From Sphingomonadaceae bacterium 3R27E2-A (GTDB taxonomy: Bacteria > Pseudomonadota > Alphaproteobacteria > Sphingomonadales > Sphingomonadaceae): DNA of 62,270 bases. The translations under genes were made by a program, and so were the position numbers. The notes under the pieces are model-generated. The model had not been told where the DNA came from. It ran no database searches and worked only from the letters and a program-made list of their open reading frames with translations. Shown piece by piece: positions 28,196-37,369 of this stretch (positions are counted from its first letter, which is position 1; every line of letters starts with the position of its first letter). The DNA lies in contig SCNT01000027.1 in assembly GCA_005503165.1 (NCBI GenBank), positions 1 through 62,270 on the forward strand, in the 5' to 3' direction.

Positions 28196-28959
28196 CCGCG
28201 AACTGGCGCGGCGTGCGCGCAATCTACATGTTCGAATTGGCGCGCTTCGGGCGTACCGTGTGGACCAGCCTGATGCTGCCCGTCATCACGACATCGCTCT
28301 ATTTCGTCGTTTTCGGATCGGCGATCGGCAGCCGGATGACCGAAGTCGGCAACGTTCCCTATGGCGCATTCATCGTGCCCGGCCTCATGATGCTGACGAT
28401 GTTCACCGAGAGCATCAGCAACGCGAGTTTCGGCATCTACATGCCCAAATGGACGGGCACGATCTACGAGATGCTCTCGGCGCCGCTGTCGCCCCTCGAA
28501 ACCGTGATCGCCTATGTCGGCGCCGCGGCGACCAAGTCGGTGATCATCGGGTCGATCATCTTCGCGACCGCACATCTGTTCGTCGACGTCCAGGTCGTGC
28601 ATCCCTTTTGGATGGTCGCTTTCATGATCCTGATGGCGGTGACCTTCTGCCTCTTCGGCTTCATCATCGGCATCTGGGCGCAAAGCTTCGAGCAGTTGCA
28701 GGTGATCCCGCTGCTCGTCGTCTATCCGCTGACCTTCCTCGGCGGCGCCTTCTATTCGCTCGACATGCTGCCTGCGGCGTGGCGGACGATCACGCTGTTC
28801 AACCCCGTCGTCTATCTGATCAGCGGTTTCCGCTGGACCTTCTTCGGGCAGGGCGACGTCGGCATCGAGGTCAGCATGGGCGCGGTCGCGCTTTTCCTGA
28901 CGCTGTGCCTGGGCGTGATCTTCTGGATGTTCCGGACGGGGTACCGGCTCAAGAACTGA
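28192..28959 (+). CDS. ABC-2 type transporter permease
   Basis: A 255-aa inner-membrane permease with six predicted helices. The family pattern [36 protein letters not shown] and [20 protein letters not shown] (YadH/NodJ group) is clear. It works with the ATPase encoded just upstream; start overlap GTGA. It is convergent with ihfB, 29 bases apart. Homologues export lipids, polysaccharides or drugs; nothing decides between these. Confidence 0.9.
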   Translation: MTANWRGVRAIYMFELARFGRTVWTSLMLPVITTSLYFVVFGSAIGSRMTEVGNVPYGAFIVPGLMMLTMFTESISNASFGIYMPKWTGTIYEMLSAPLSPLETVIAYVGAAATKSVIIGSIIFATAHLFVDVQVVHPFWMVAFMILMAVTFCLFGFIIGIWAQSFEQLQVIPLLVVYPLTFLGGAFYSLDMLPAAWRTITLFNPVVYLISGFRWTFFGQGDVGIEVSMGAVALFLTLCLGVIFWMFRTGYRLKN

Positions 28960-28988
28960 GCCGGGCCCGCCGGCGTCTCGGCGCGGCG

Positions 28989-29270
28989 TCAGCCGCCGTT
29001 GAGCCGCTCGCGCATTTCCTTGCCGGGCTTGAAATAGGGCACGTTTTTCGCCTGCACGTCGACCGCCGCGCCCGTACGCGGGTTGCGGCCGGTGCGCGAG
29101 TCGCGGCTGCGGGTCGAAAAGGCGCCGAAGCCGCGCAGTTCGACGCGTCCGCCCGACGCGAGCTGGTCCACTATGGAATCGAAGAAAACATCGACGATCT
29201 TTTCCACCTCTTCAAGGCGTAGATCGCTGTTTTCGCTGGCGATCTTTTGAACCAGTTCCGACCGGATCAT
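28989..29270 (-). CDS. ihfB: Integration host factor subunit beta
   Basis: A 93-aa DNA-bending protein of the HU/IHF family: [37 protein letters not shown] and the DNA-intercalating arm [12 protein letters not shown]. Length and the N-terminal MIRSEL are characteristic of IHF-beta. It follows rpsA in the same orientation, as in many proteobacteria (cmk, rpsA, ihfB order), here separated from it by a strong terminator. The 196-bp gap to rpsA therefore should hold its own promoter. Confidence 0.93.
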   Translation of the reverse strand: MIRSELVQKIASENSDLRLEEVEKIVDVFFDSIVDQLASGGRVELRGFGAFSTRSRDSRTGRNPRTGAAVDVQAKNVPYFKPGKEMRERLNGG

Positions 29271-29407
29271 TGGCTTCCCCTATCGTTGACGCGCATCATT
29301 ACGATGCAGGCTACCGGTCGTTGCCGGTTCCTTGCGTGAGACCCCTCCCAACGCGAGCGCGAGACTAACATGAATCAACAAAGGCGCAAAATATATCGCG
29401 GAATCAA

Positions 29408-29437
29408 AAGGCCCGCCGGACGCATCCGGCGGGCCTT
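29408..29437 (-). terminator. Intrinsic terminator of rpsA
   Basis: AAGGCCCGCCGGA (29408-29420) pairs perfectly with TCCGGCGGGCCTT (29425-29437) around CGCA. On the minus strand a TTTTG tract follows. It is 30 bases after the rpsA stop. Confidence 0.9.
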
Positions 29438-29466
29438 CTGTCTCATTTCGGCAATCAGGGGCCGGA

Positions 29467-31179
29467 TCAGCCCTTCTTGCCGGCTTTCAGCGCTTCGCCG
29501 AGGATGTCGCCGAGCGAGGCGCCCGAGTCCGACGAACCATATTGCGCGACGGCCTGCTTCTCTTCGGCGATCTGCATCGCCTTGACCGAAAAGCTGGGCT
29601 TCTTCGAACGGTCGAAGCCGGTGACCATCGCGTCGAACTTCTGGCCGACCTGATAGCGCTCGGGGCGCTGCTCGTCGCGGTCGCGGCCGAGGTCGGCGCG
29701 CTTGATGAAGCCGGTGGCGCCATCGTCGCCCGCCTGGACTTCGAGGCCGTTGTCGCGGACTTCGAGGACGGTGACGGTGACGATATCGTTCTTCTTCACC
29801 GAACCCGCAGCGGCGGTGCCGCCGCCGACGGCCGGGGCGCCCTTTTCGAGCTGCTTGATGCCGAGGCTGATGCGTTCCTTCTCGACGTCGACGTCGAGAA
29901 CGACGACCTGCACGGCCTCGCCCTTGCGGTGAAGGTGCAGCGCTTCTTCGCCCGAGATGCCCCACGCGATGTCCGACATGTGGACCATGCCGTCGACGTC
30001 GCCGGGCAGGCCGACGAACAGGCCGAATTCGGTCGCGTTCTTGACTTCGCCTTCGACAACCGAGCCGACCGGATGCGCTTCCGCGAAAGCGCCCCAGGGG
30101 TTCGACTGGGCCTGCTTGAGGCCGAGCGAGATGCGGCGCTTGTCGCTGTCGACTTCGAGGACGATGACGTCGACTTCCTGGCTGGTCGAGACGATCTTGC
30201 CGGGGTGAACGTTCTTCTTGACCCACGACATTTCGCTGACGTGGACCAGGCCTTCGATGCCCGCTTCCAGCTCGACGAACGCACCGTAATCGGTGATGTT
30301 CGTGACGACGCCCGACAGCTTCGCACCGACGGGGTATTTGGCGGCCACGCCTTCCCACGGATCGCTTTCGAGCTGCTTCATGCCGAGGCTGATGCGCTGC
30401 GTGTCGCGGTTGATGCGGATGATCTGGACGCGGACAGTGTCACCGATGTTGATGACTTCGCTCGGGTGGTTGACGCGCTTGTAGCTCATGTCGGTGACAT
30501 GGAGCAGGCCGTCGATGCCGCCGAGGTCGACAAACGCGCCATAGTCGGTGATGTTCTTGACCGCGCCTTCGATGATCTGGCCTTCTTCGAGGTTCTGGAT
30601 CAGGCCCGAACGCTGTTCGGCGCGCGTTTCCTCGAGGATGGCGCGGCGCGACACGACGATGTTGCCGCGGCGGCGATCCATCTTCAGGATCTGGAAGGGC
30701 TGCGGCAGGTCCATGAGCGGGCCGACGTCGCGCACGGGGCGGATGTCGACCTGGCTGCCCGGAAGGAACGCCACGGCGCCGCCGAGGTCGACGGTGAAGC
30801 CGCCCTTGACGCGGCCGAAGATGACGCCTTCGACGCGGGCTTCCTTGTTGAATTCTTCTTCCAGGCGGTCCCAGGCGGCTTCGCGGCGCGCGCGGTCGCG
30901 CGAGAGCATGGTTTCGCCATTGGCGTTTTCGACACGGTCGACATAGACTTCGACTTCGTCGCCGACGTTGAGGTCGGCCTTCTGGCCCGGCATCGCGAAT
31001 TCGCGAAGCGGCACGCGGCCTTCGCTCTTCAGGCCGATGTCGATCACTGCCAGGTCGTTTTCGATCGCGGTCACGGTGCCCTTGACGACGCGGCCTTCAA
31101 AGCCGCCATCGGCACCACCCAGCGATTCATCGAGCAGCGCGGCGAAATCGTCGCGCGTCGGAAAAGCCGTAGAGGCCAT
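29467..31179 (-). CDS. rpsA: 30S ribosomal protein S1
   Basis: A 570-aa mRNA-binding ribosomal protein with six S1 (OB-fold) domains. Repeated blocks such as VKNITDYGAFVDLGGIDGLL, VTNITDYGAFVELEAGIEGL and VKNATEFGLFVGLPGDVDGM are evident, each followed by VHVSEMSW or VHMSDIAW-like ends. AAGGA lies eight bases before the ATG. A long leader upstream holds a terminator-like hairpin and a candidate promoter. S1 autoregulates its own translation in E. coli; whether that holds here is unknown. Confidence 0.97.
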   Translation of the reverse strand: MASTAFPTRDDFAALLDESLGGADGGFEGRVVKGTVTAIENDLAVIDIGLKSEGRVPLREFAMPGQKADLNVGDEVEVYVDRVENANGETMLSRDRARREAAWDRLEEEFNKEARVEGVIFGRVKGGFTVDLGGAVAFLPGSQVDIRPVRDVGPLMDLPQPFQILKMDRRRGNIVVSRRAILEETRAEQRSGLIQNLEEGQIIEGAVKNITDYGAFVDLGGIDGLLHVTDMSYKRVNHPSEVINIGDTVRVQIIRINRDTQRISLGMKQLESDPWEGVAAKYPVGAKLSGVVTNITDYGAFVELEAGIEGLVHVSEMSWVKKNVHPGKIVSTSQEVDVIVLEVDSDKRRISLGLKQAQSNPWGAFAEAHPVGSVVEGEVKNATEFGLFVGLPGDVDGMVHMSDIAWGISGEEALHLHRKGEAVQVVVLDVDVEKERISLGIKQLEKGAPAVGGGTAAAGSVKKNDIVTVTVLEVRDNGLEVQAGDDGATGFIKRADLGRDRDEQRPERYQVGQKFDAMVTGFDRSKKPSFSVKAMQIAEEKQAVAQYGSSDSGASLGDILGEALKAGKKG

Positions 31180-31311
31180 AGATGTTCTTCCTTACTACAT
31201 TTGTTCCGGCCAAGCGGTTGGTTCCGCTGGTCTTGTGGCCGATCCGTCCTGCCCGCCGGATGCAAGGCAAGACATCCTCCGGACGCGCCATCGGCGAGCC
31301 ATGGGCAAAGC

Positions 31312-31345
31312 AAAAAGGGCGCGACGAGTGTGCCCCGTCACGCCC
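31312..31345 (-). terminator. Intrinsic-terminator-like hairpin in the rpsA leader
   Basis: On the minus strand GGGCGTGACG pairs with CGTCGCGCCC (one T-G wobble) around a nine-base loop and is followed by TTTTT (31312-31316). It is about 130 bases upstream of the rpsA start and downstream of the candidate promoter at 31413-31441. It could attenuate rpsA or stop read-through from upstream. Confidence 0.6.
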
Positions 31346-31412
31346 GACGCTCTGATACGAGCGGCGGCTTGTCCATGCCTCGACCGGCTGGAGAGCCCGT
31401 CGGACGAGCGGG

Positions 31413-31441
31413 CCTATAGGCGCGAAGCGGCGGATTAGCAA
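31413..31441 (-). promoter_or_regulatory. Candidate sigma-70 promoter of rpsA
   Basis: On the minus strand TTGCTA and TATAGG are separated by 17 bases. Transcription would begin near 31406 and give a leader of about 225 bases. No better candidate was seen closer to the gene. Confidence 0.5.
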
Positions 31442-31453
31442 GCTGGAAGCTTC

Positions 31454-31496
31454 CCTCCATCGTCACCCCGGATCAAGTCCGGGGTGACGATGGAGG
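31454..31496. repeat. Perfect 19-bp-stem hairpin (GTCACCCCGGA family)
   Basis: CCTCCATCGTCACCCCGGA (31454-31472) pairs perfectly with 31478-31496 around TCAAG. It lies in the 389-bp gap between rpsA and the adenylate cyclase gene, which otherwise holds the rpsA leader and promoter. This is a common intergenic repeat type in sphingomonads. Confidence 0.8.
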
Positions 31497-31568
31497 AGGG
31501 GGCCGAAGGCGATAAACCCCATCGTAAGACCTCGCCCCTATGCTGGCGCGTCATCGAGAGGGGTCTCC

Positions 31569-32858
31569 ATGCCACAGACGGTGCACGGTCCATTCGCCGA
31601 TCCGGCGGTCGAAGCGCGTTTCCAGGAAACCGCGCGCACGCTGCGGCTGCCCTTCGTGCGCGTCTATGGCGTGCTTTTCATGCTCGTCGCGCTCGCCTAC
31701 ACGATCGCCAATCCGCTGTTCGTCAGCCATGAGGACACGGTGCGGCTTGCGGTATATTTCGGCTGCATGCTGATTCTCGCGGGCGCCTATATCGGCGCGA
31801 CCTTCTGGCCCGGCTATGTCGGCCGGCCGGGGATCGATTTCGCCGCGCTGCTCGCCATCGTCTTCCTGCTCGGACACATCAACCTGGTCCTGTTCGACGA
31901 ACTGATCGACATGCAGGAGGAAATGCACGCGGTCGGGGTGATGAACCGCCTGTCGGTCAGCGCCTTCGCCGCGGTCGCGCTGGCCAGCCGCCCGCGGCTG
32001 TTCCTGCTCTGGCTCGCGCTCGATGTCGTCGTCTTCCTCTCGACCGTGCTCGCGGTGCAGAGCCACGGCGCGGGCCTGTGGTACGCGCTGCTCAGCTACA
32101 TGAGCGGCGCGATGATCATGATCGCGATCAACATCGCGATCGACCGGTCGAGCCGCGGCGCCTTCGCGCTCGCCGAGGCGCTCGAGGCCGAGCGGAAGCG
32201 CAACGAGGAACTCGTCTACAACATGCTCCCCGTCGCCGCGGTCGAGCGGATCCGCGACGGGCGGCTGGTCGCCGACGCCTATGCCGACGCCAGCGTGATC
32301 TTCATCGACATGGCGGGCTTTACCAAGCTCGCGCAGCGCGTCTCGCCGGGACATCTGGTCGAGCTGCTCAACACCTTCTTCAACCACGCCGACCGCTGCG
32401 CCGCCGAGCATGGCGTCGAAAAGGTCAAGACGATCGGCGACGCCTATCTGGCGATCGCGGGCGCCAACCTCACCACGCGCAACAGCGCCGACACCGCGAT
32501 CGCTTTCGCGCGCTCGGTGCTCGAGGTCGTCGGCGAACTCCAGCAACTCGCGGGGGTCGAGGTGGGGCTGCGCGTCGGGATCCACAGCGGGCCCGTCGTC
32601 GGCGGGGTGATCGGCGCGACGCGCATGGCGTACGACTATTGGGGCGAGACTGTGAACATGGCCGCGCGGCTGGAAGGCACGGCGCCGGTCAACGGCATCG
32701 CGATCTCCGAAAGCACCTGGCTGCGCGCCAAGGACCGCGCCGAATTCGGTCCGCCGCATCTCGAGATGCTGAAAGGGGTCGGCGAAACCGCCGTCTATCA
32801 CGCTGCGCCGGCGAAACCGGCGCCCAACCCGCTGCCCGATATCAGCTGGGTCGCCTGA
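31569..32858 (+). CDS. Membrane adenylate/guanylate cyclase (class III)
   Basis: A 429-aa protein with about six N-terminal membrane helices (residues 30-190) and a C-terminal class III cyclase domain. The catalytic core begins ADASVIFIDMAGFTKLAQRV, which supplies the first metal-binding aspartate; the second lies in VKTIGDAYLAIAG. WGETVNMAARLEG carries the transition-state Asn/Arg. It should make cAMP (or cGMP) from the cytoplasmic face. The last 17 bases overlap the end of cmk on the opposite strand. No cAMP receptor gene is nearby. Confidence 0.9.
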   Translation: MPQTVHGPFADPAVEARFQETARTLRLPFVRVYGVLFMLVALAYTIANPLFVSHEDTVRLAVYFGCMLILAGAYIGATFWPGYVGRPGIDFAALLAIVFLLGHINLVLFDELIDMQEEMHAVGVMNRLSVSAFAAVALASRPRLFLLWLALDVVVFLSTVLAVQSHGAGLWYALLSYMSGAMIMIAINIAIDRSSRGAFALAEALEAERKRNEELVYNMLPVAAVERIRDGRLVADAYADASVIFIDMAGFTKLAQRVSPGHLVELLNTFFNHADRCAAEHGVEKVKTIGDAYLAIAGANLTTRNSADTAIAFARSVLEVVGELQQLAGVEVGLRVGIHSGPVVGGVIGATRMAYDYWGETVNMAARLEGTAPVNGIAISESTWLRAKDRAEFGPPHLEMLKGVGETAVYHAAPAKPAPNPLPDISWVA

Positions 32859-33471
32859 CTTTTTCCTCGACGAAGGCAATCGCGGCGGCGATCCCCTCCG
32901 CGACGCTCATCGCGCTGTTGTCGAGCAGCATCGCATCAGGCGCGCGCAGCAGCGGCGCCTCGCTCCGTCCGGTATCGCGCGCGTCGCGGGCGTGGATGTC
33001 GGCGAGCACCGCTTCGTAGCTTATCTCGACCCCGCGCCCGAGCATCTCGGCGTGTCGCCGCAGCGCGCGCTCCTCGGCGCTGGCGGTCACAAACAATTTC
33101 GCATCGGCGTGCGGCGCGATCACCGTGCCGATGTCGCGCCCGTCGAGCACCGCGCCGCCGGGCTGGTTGGCGAAGTCGACCTGCCGCTGGAACAGCGCCG
33201 CACGCACCGCGGGATGGATCGACGCGCGGCTCGCGAGGCTGCCCGTGCTCTCGTAACGCAGCGCGGGATCGCCCAGCAGGCTGTCCGGGAAATCGCACGC
33301 GGCAAGCGCGTCGGCGGCGTTGTCGGGGTCGCCATGGTTCAGCTGCGTCTGATACCCTACCGCGCGATAGAGCAGACCGGTGTCGAGCACGGGCAGGCCG
33401 AAATGGTCGGCGATGGCGCGGGCGATGGTGCCCTTGCCCGACGCGGTGGGGCCGTCGACGGCGATGATCAT
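32842..33471 (-). CDS. cmk: Cytidylate kinase
   Basis: A 209-aa (d)CMP kinase of pyrimidine salvage. The P-loop is [23 protein letters not shown]-binding residues follow in [11 protein letters not shown], and [10 protein letters not shown] and the lid region [12 protein letters not shown] are typical. ATG at 33471 overlaps the aroA stop (ATGA), giving translational coupling and excluding the longer upstream frame. Its 3' end overlaps the cyclase gene convergently by 17 bases. Confidence 0.95.
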   Translation of the reverse strand: MIIAVDGPTASGKGTIARAIADHFGLPVLDTGLLYRAVGYQTQLNHGDPDNAADALAACDFPDSLLGDPALRYESTGSLASRASIHPAVRAALFQRQVDFANQPGGAVLDGRDIGTVIAPHADAKLFVTASAEERALRRHAEMLGRGVEISYEAVLADIHARDARDTGRSEAPLLRAPDAMLLDNSAMSVAEGIAAAIAFVEEKVRRPS

Positions 33472-34796
33472 GGCTGCAGCCCCGTCAGCAGCGCCTCGAA
33501 ATTGGGAAAGCTCGTCGCAACGGGCGCGATATCGTCGATCGTCACCGGCGTCTTGCTGACCAGCCCGGCGACGGCGAAGCTCATGCAGATGCGGTGGTCG
33601 AGGTGGCCGGCGATCGTCGCGCCGCCGGGCAGCGGCTCGCCGCCGGTGCCGTCGATGACGAGGCCGTCCTCGCTTTCCTCCACCCGCACGCCGATAGCCT
33701 TGAGCCCGGTTGCCATCACCGCAAGCCGGTCGCTTTCCTTGACGCGCAGTTCGTCGAGGCCGGTCGTCACCGTTCGCCCCTCGGCGAGCGCGGCGGCGAC
33801 GAAGAGGATCGGGAATTCGTCGATCATGCTCGGCACGATGGCGGGATCGACCTCGATGCCCTGCAATGCGCTGTGGCGGACGCGCAGGTCCGCGACGGGT
33901 TCGCCGCCGACCTCGCGCGCGTCGAGCAGTTCGATATCGCCGCCCATCGCCCGCAACACCTCGACCAGCCCGGCGCGCGTCGGGTTGAGCCCGACATTGG
34001 CGATGGTCACGTCGGAGCCAGGGACGACCAGCGCCGCGACGATGAAGAAGGCGGCCGACGACGGATCGCCGGGGACGACGATGGTCTGCGGCTTGAGTTC
34101 GGCCTCGCCCATGATCGAAATCCACCGCGTGCCGTCCGGCTCGACTTCCACTTCCAGCGTGGCGCCGAAGCCCTTCAGCATGCGTTCGCTATGGTCGCGC
34201 GTCGGCACCGGTTCGATCACTTCGGTGATGCCCGGCGTGTTCAGCCCTGCGAGCAGGACCGCGCTCTTCACCTGCGCCGAGGCCATCGGCAGGCGATAGG
34301 AGAGGGGAATGGCGGGGGCGAGGCCGCGGACCATCAGCGGCAGGCGGCCGCCGGGCGAGGCCGAAATGTCGGCGCCCATCTGCGACAGCGGATCGATGAC
34401 GCGCCCCATCGGCCGGCCCGACAGGCTGGCGTCGCCGGTGAAGGTGACGGTGATCGGATGGCTCGCGACGAGCCCCATCAGGAGCCGCGTCGAGGTGCCG
34501 CTGTTGCCCATGTCGAGCGCTTCGCGCGGCTGGAGCAGACCGCCGACCCCGACCCCATGGATTCGCCATTCGCCGTCGTCGCGGCGTTCGATATCGGCGC
34601 CCATCGCGCGCATCGCCGCCGCCGTTGCGAGCACGTCATGCCCCTCGAGCAGCCCGGTAACGCGGCTTTCCCCTATGGCCAGTGCCGACAGCATCAGCGA
34701 CCGGTGCGAGATGCTCTTGTCCCCGGGGATCCTGATCCTGCCTTGGAGCGGAGCGGAGGCGGAAAAGCTGCGGGGCGTGGCGTTGTGATCGGTCAT
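33468..34796 (-). CDS. aroA: 3-phosphoshikimate 1-carboxyvinyltransferase (EPSP synthase), class II-like
   Basis: A 442-aa shikimate-pathway enzyme joining PEP and shikimate-3-phosphate. Motifs are [92 protein letters not shown] and [13 protein letters not shown]. The overall sequence is close to the class II (CP4-type) enzymes. At the position where CP4 has alanine (GNAATG), this protein has glycine (GNSGTS), as in ordinary enzymes. ATG 34796 is used; a 15-residue longer frame is not family-like. aroA-cmk form an operon. Confidence 0.96.
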   Translation of the reverse strand: MTDHNATPRSFSASAPLQGRIRIPGDKSISHRSLMLSALAIGESRVTGLLEGHDVLATAAAMRAMGADIERRDDGEWRIHGVGVGGLLQPREALDMGNSGTSTRLLMGLVASHPITVTFTGDASLSGRPMGRVIDPLSQMGADISASPGGRLPLMVRGLAPAIPLSYRLPMASAQVKSAVLLAGLNTPGITEVIEPVPTRDHSERMLKGFGATLEVEVEPDGTRWISIMGEAELKPQTIVVPGDPSSAAFFIVAALVVPGSDVTIANVGLNPTRAGLVEVLRAMGGDIELLDAREVGGEPVADLRVRHSALQGIEVDPAIVPSMIDEFPILFVAAALAEGRTVTTGLDELRVKESDRLAVMATGLKAIGVRVEESEDGLVIDGTGGEPLPGGATIAGHLDHRICMSFAVAGLVSKTPVTIDDIAPVATSFPNFEALLTGLQP

Positions 34797-34922
34797 GGCG
34801 TGCGGCTTTTGACAGCGGCCCTGCAATCTGGCAAGGCGCACGCCGATTTGACGGACAGCTATAGGGTTGCCGTTGCCTTTCCGATATTTTCTATTCCTTT
34901 TCCAAAAGGTTATGAGGCGTTT

Positions 34923-35249
34923 ATGATCAAGGCTGAATGGGGCACGAAACGCAGCTGCCCGAAATGCGCGACCCGATTCTACGACCTGACCAAGGACGAT
35001 CCGGTCGCCTGCATCAACTGCGGCTATGCGTGGATTCCGGAATCGGTGCTGAAATCGAAGCAGCCGATGCCGTTCGAGGAGGCCGAAAAGCCCGGCAAGG
35101 TCGCCAAGGAACCCGAAGTGGCCGATGACGATCTGGATCTGGACGTCGATGTCGACGAGGACAGCGATTCGCCCGACAACGACGTCGATCTCGGCGGCGA
35201 CGACGATCTGGGCGTCGCGACCGGCGACGACGAGGACGACGAAAGCTGA
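34923..35249 (+). CDS. FYDLN acid domain protein (TIGR02300)
   Basis: A 108-aa alphaproteobacterial protein of unknown function. Residues 1-50 hold a zinc-ribbon pattern ([14 protein letters not shown] and ACINCGYAW), the family hallmark. The remaining half is a very acidic tail rich in Asp ([20 protein letters not shown]). The ATG follows GAGG by six bases. It is divergent from aroA and upstream of tRNA-Ala. Confidence 0.92.
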   Translation: MIKAEWGTKRSCPKCATRFYDLTKDDPVACINCGYAWIPESVLKSKQPMPFEEAEKPGKVAKEPEVADDDLDLDVDVDEDSDSPDNDVDLGGDDDLGVATGDDEDDES

Positions 35250-35381
35250 TCTTTCGGCCAGGGGGTCAAAAAAGCGTCACGCGATGCATTTGGCCCCTTG
35301 CATATGGGACGCGCGCTGGTAAAGGCGGCGTCCCGGTCGCGGCGGCCAAGAGATTGGTCGGGCGCGATCCCTGAATGGAAC

Positions 35382-35457
35382 GGGGCCTTAGCTCAGCTGG
35401 GAGAGCGCCTGCATGGCATGCAGGAGGTCAGCGGTTCGATCCCGCTAGGCTCCACCA
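35382..35457 (+). tRNA. tRNA-Ala (GGC)
   Basis: GGGGCCT pairs with AGGCTCC in the acceptor; the anticodon arm CCTGC-ATGGCAT-GCAGG gives GGC. The T arm has GGTTCGATCCC and CCA is encoded at 35455-35457. Confidence 0.97.
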
Positions 35458-35463
35458 TTCACC

Positions 35464-35492
35464 AAAAAGGCCCGCGAAAGCGGGCCTTTTTT
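35464..35492. terminator. Bidirectional intrinsic terminator
   Basis: AAAAAGGCCCGC (35464-35475), loop GAAA, GCGGGCCTTTTTT. Both strands end in a T-tract, so it serves tRNA-Ala and the convergent Rrf2-type gene. Confidence 0.92.
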
Positions 35493-35511
35493 GTTGCGCG
35501 ATCCGGGAGGC

Positions 35512-35955
35512 CTATTCGGCCGCTTCGGTCTCGAACAGCGGCTGCATCTCGATCGGATCGGCCAGCGTGATGCGGTCGAGGATCGCCGCGGTATCGTCGC
35601 GCACTTTCAGCATCAGGCTGCGCATCCGGCATTCGATCTCGGGCAGGCAATTCTTGCAATGCTCGTGCGCGTTGCGCGCGGCGCAGGGGACGAGCGCGAG
35701 CGAGCCGCGCGTCAGCCGCACGAGGTCGCCATAGCTGATGTCGACCGGCGGCAGCGCGAGCTGATAGCCGCCGTCGCGCCCGCGCTGCGAGATGAGCAGC
35801 CCCTCGCGCGCCATTTCGGACAGGATCACGGTCAGGAATTTGGGGGGGATATTCTGCGCGTCGGCGATATCCGCGAGCTGGACCTGCCCCTTGCCCCAAT
35901 GGTCGGCGAGGTGCTGGAAAGCGCGGATCGTATAGCGGGTCTTTTGCGACAGCAT
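35512..35955 (-). CDS. Rrf2-family transcriptional regulator with Fe-S cysteines
   Basis: A 147-aa winged-helix regulator: TRYTIRAFQHLADHWGKGQV, IADAQNIPPKFLTVILSEMA and LISQRGRDGGYQLALP are the Rrf2 HTH and recognition region. Cysteines follow in VPCAARNAHEHCKNCLPEIE and CRM, spaced C-x8-C-x2-C-x5-C, suited to a [2Fe-2S] or [4Fe-4S] cluster as in NsrR/IscR/RsrR. It probably senses NO, redox state or Fe-S supply; no isc/suf or NO-detoxification gene is adjacent. Target unknown. Confidence 0.87.
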   Translation of the reverse strand: MLSQKTRYTIRAFQHLADHWGKGQVQLADIADAQNIPPKFLTVILSEMAREGLLISQRGRDGGYQLALPPVDISYGDLVRLTRGSLALVPCAARNAHEHCKNCLPEIECRMRSLMLKVRDDTAAILDRITLADPIEMQPLFETEAAE

Positions 35956-36105
35956 GGCGCGTTAGTGATGCATATTCAGCCTTAATTCAACCTGTCTGGA
36001 TGACATTCGGCGAAGAGTTGATGAAAATCACAGCGGGTGGCATGAACCCCCGCTACAGGGGTCGCCGAAAAGCCCGTGCGGGCGGATATGGCTGGAGCAA
36101 AGATT

Positions 36106-36672
36106 ATGCGGAAATTGATGGCAGCGCCCGCGGTACTGGCCGCTTGCCTGCTCGCGGTGGCGCCGGCCGAGGCGCAGTTCGGCGGCTTGCTTCGCAAGGT
36201 GACCGCGCCGACCCCGACGCCGAGCCCGAGCGAGGAGGGCAATGGCGGCTGCCCCAAGGGCAAGAAGGGCGACGGCACCGGCCGCAAGATCCTGGGTGGC
36301 ATACTGAGCGACACGATCAGCAGCGCGGCGGGCCGCACGGGCTTCGGCAGCTATATCCCCAGCGCCGAGGTCGCGGGCACGCTGACCGATGCGATCGCCT
36401 GCCGCCTCGATCCCGGCGAGCAATTGCAGGCGGCCGCGGCGACCGAAGAGGTGACGCGCGGCGAAGAAGTCGGGGCGACGGCCAGCTGGACCAGCGCGAC
36501 GCGCGAGAATGTGAGCGGGACGTCGACGGTGGCGTCGGTGAATACCGAAGGCGGTGGGCGCAAGTGCATGAACGTCACCGATGTGGTGATCGTCGATGGC
36601 GAAGAGACCCGCGTCTCGAAGCGCATGTGCAAGGGGCCGGGTGAGCCGCGCTATGTCATCGCCACTGCCTAA
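36106..36672 (+). CDS. Exported surface-antigen-like protein (17-kDa antigen type)
   Basis: A 188-aa protein with a clear signal peptide (MRKLMAAPAVLAACLLAVAP, cut after AEA). The C-terminal part (ATASWTSATRENVSGTSTVA, GRKCMNVTDVVIVDGEE, KRMCKGPGEPRYVIA) has the shape of the RT0821/Lpp0805-type surface-protein domain, with two cysteines that could form a disulfide. The middle is Gly/Lys-rich. GGAG lies nine bases before the ATG. The next gene starts 20 bases before its stop, so it heads an overlapping three-gene unit of exported proteins. Confidence 0.7.
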   Translation: MRKLMAAPAVLAACLLAVAPAEAQFGGLLRKVTAPTPTPSPSEEGNGGCPKGKKGDGTGRKILGGILSDTISSAAGRTGFGSYIPSAEVAGTLTDAIACRLDPGEQLQAAAATEEVTRGEEVGATASWTSATRENVSGTSTVASVNTEGGGRKCMNVTDVVIVDGEETRVSKRMCKGPGEPRYVIATA

Positions 36673-37369
36673 ACTCGTCCGGCCGTTCGCCGCGCTCGCT
36701 GCCTTGGCGTCGCTGACGGCGGCGACACCCATGGATCCTGCGAATCCGACCTGTCCGCTCAATCCGAACTGGTCGGTGAGTCCGACGATGACGCTGACGC
36801 CCGCAGTGCGGAACGGCATGAAGGTGTTGCTGGCAGAGGGGCGCATCGATGCAGGGCTGCCCGATCGGCTGACCAAGGCGCTCGCAGCCAATCCCGATGT
36901 CGAGGAAATATGGCTGCGTTCGCCCGGCGGCGATGCGCGCGCCGGCAATGCAGCGGGTCGGATCGTGCGCTCCAACCTGGGCATCATAACACGCATTCCC
37001 AGCGGCTGGGCCTGTTTCAGCGCATGCAATTTCGTCTTCATGGGGGGGCAGCCGCGCGTCGTCGATCCCGGCGGATTGTTTATCGTCCATATGTTCACCC
37101 GTACGGGCGACCGCAGTGCGATCGATATGAGTGTCGCGATGGGAACCGATGCGACGCGTGACCTGATCGGCGACATCGAGCAGGATGCCGCGCTGCTCGC
37201 CAGCGAAGACAATGATTTCCTGATCCGTATGGGCGTGTCGCGCAAACTGCTGACCGAGGTGATGTATCGCCAAAAGGCGATTGCGACCGACGAGGACAAG
37301 TCGACGCGCCGGTGCCTCACGCAGGACGAGGTGAAGGGCTATAATGTCGCGAATAATGAAGACGGGTAA
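36653..37369 (+). CDS. Exported ClpP/crotonase-fold protein, catalytic residues present
   Basis: A 238-aa protein with an N-terminal export segment (LVRPFAALAALASLTA). It has the ClpP-like fold pattern seen in predicted periplasmic proteins of the COG3904 type: VLLAEGRIDAGLPDRL, oxyanion-type IWLRSPGGDAR (S90-P-G-G), a nucleophile candidate S123 in GWACFSACNFVFMGG and a histidine H146 in LFIVHMF. C121/C125 may form a disulfide. ATG 36653 lies inside the preceding gene, and the next gene starts 26 bases before its stop. A peptidase role is inference. The downstream gene is a paralogue that has lost these residues. Confidence 0.72.
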   Translation: MSSPLPKLVRPFAALAALASLTAATPMDPANPTCPLNPNWSVSPTMTLTPAVRNGMKVLLAEGRIDAGLPDRLTKALAANPDVEEIWLRSPGGDARAGNAAGRIVRSNLGIITRIPSGWACFSACNFVFMGGQPRVVDPGGLFIVHMFTRTGDRSAIDMSVAMGTDATRDLIGDIEQDAALLASEDNDFLIRMGVSRKLLTEVMYRQKAIATDEDKSTRRCLTQDEVKGYNVANNEDG

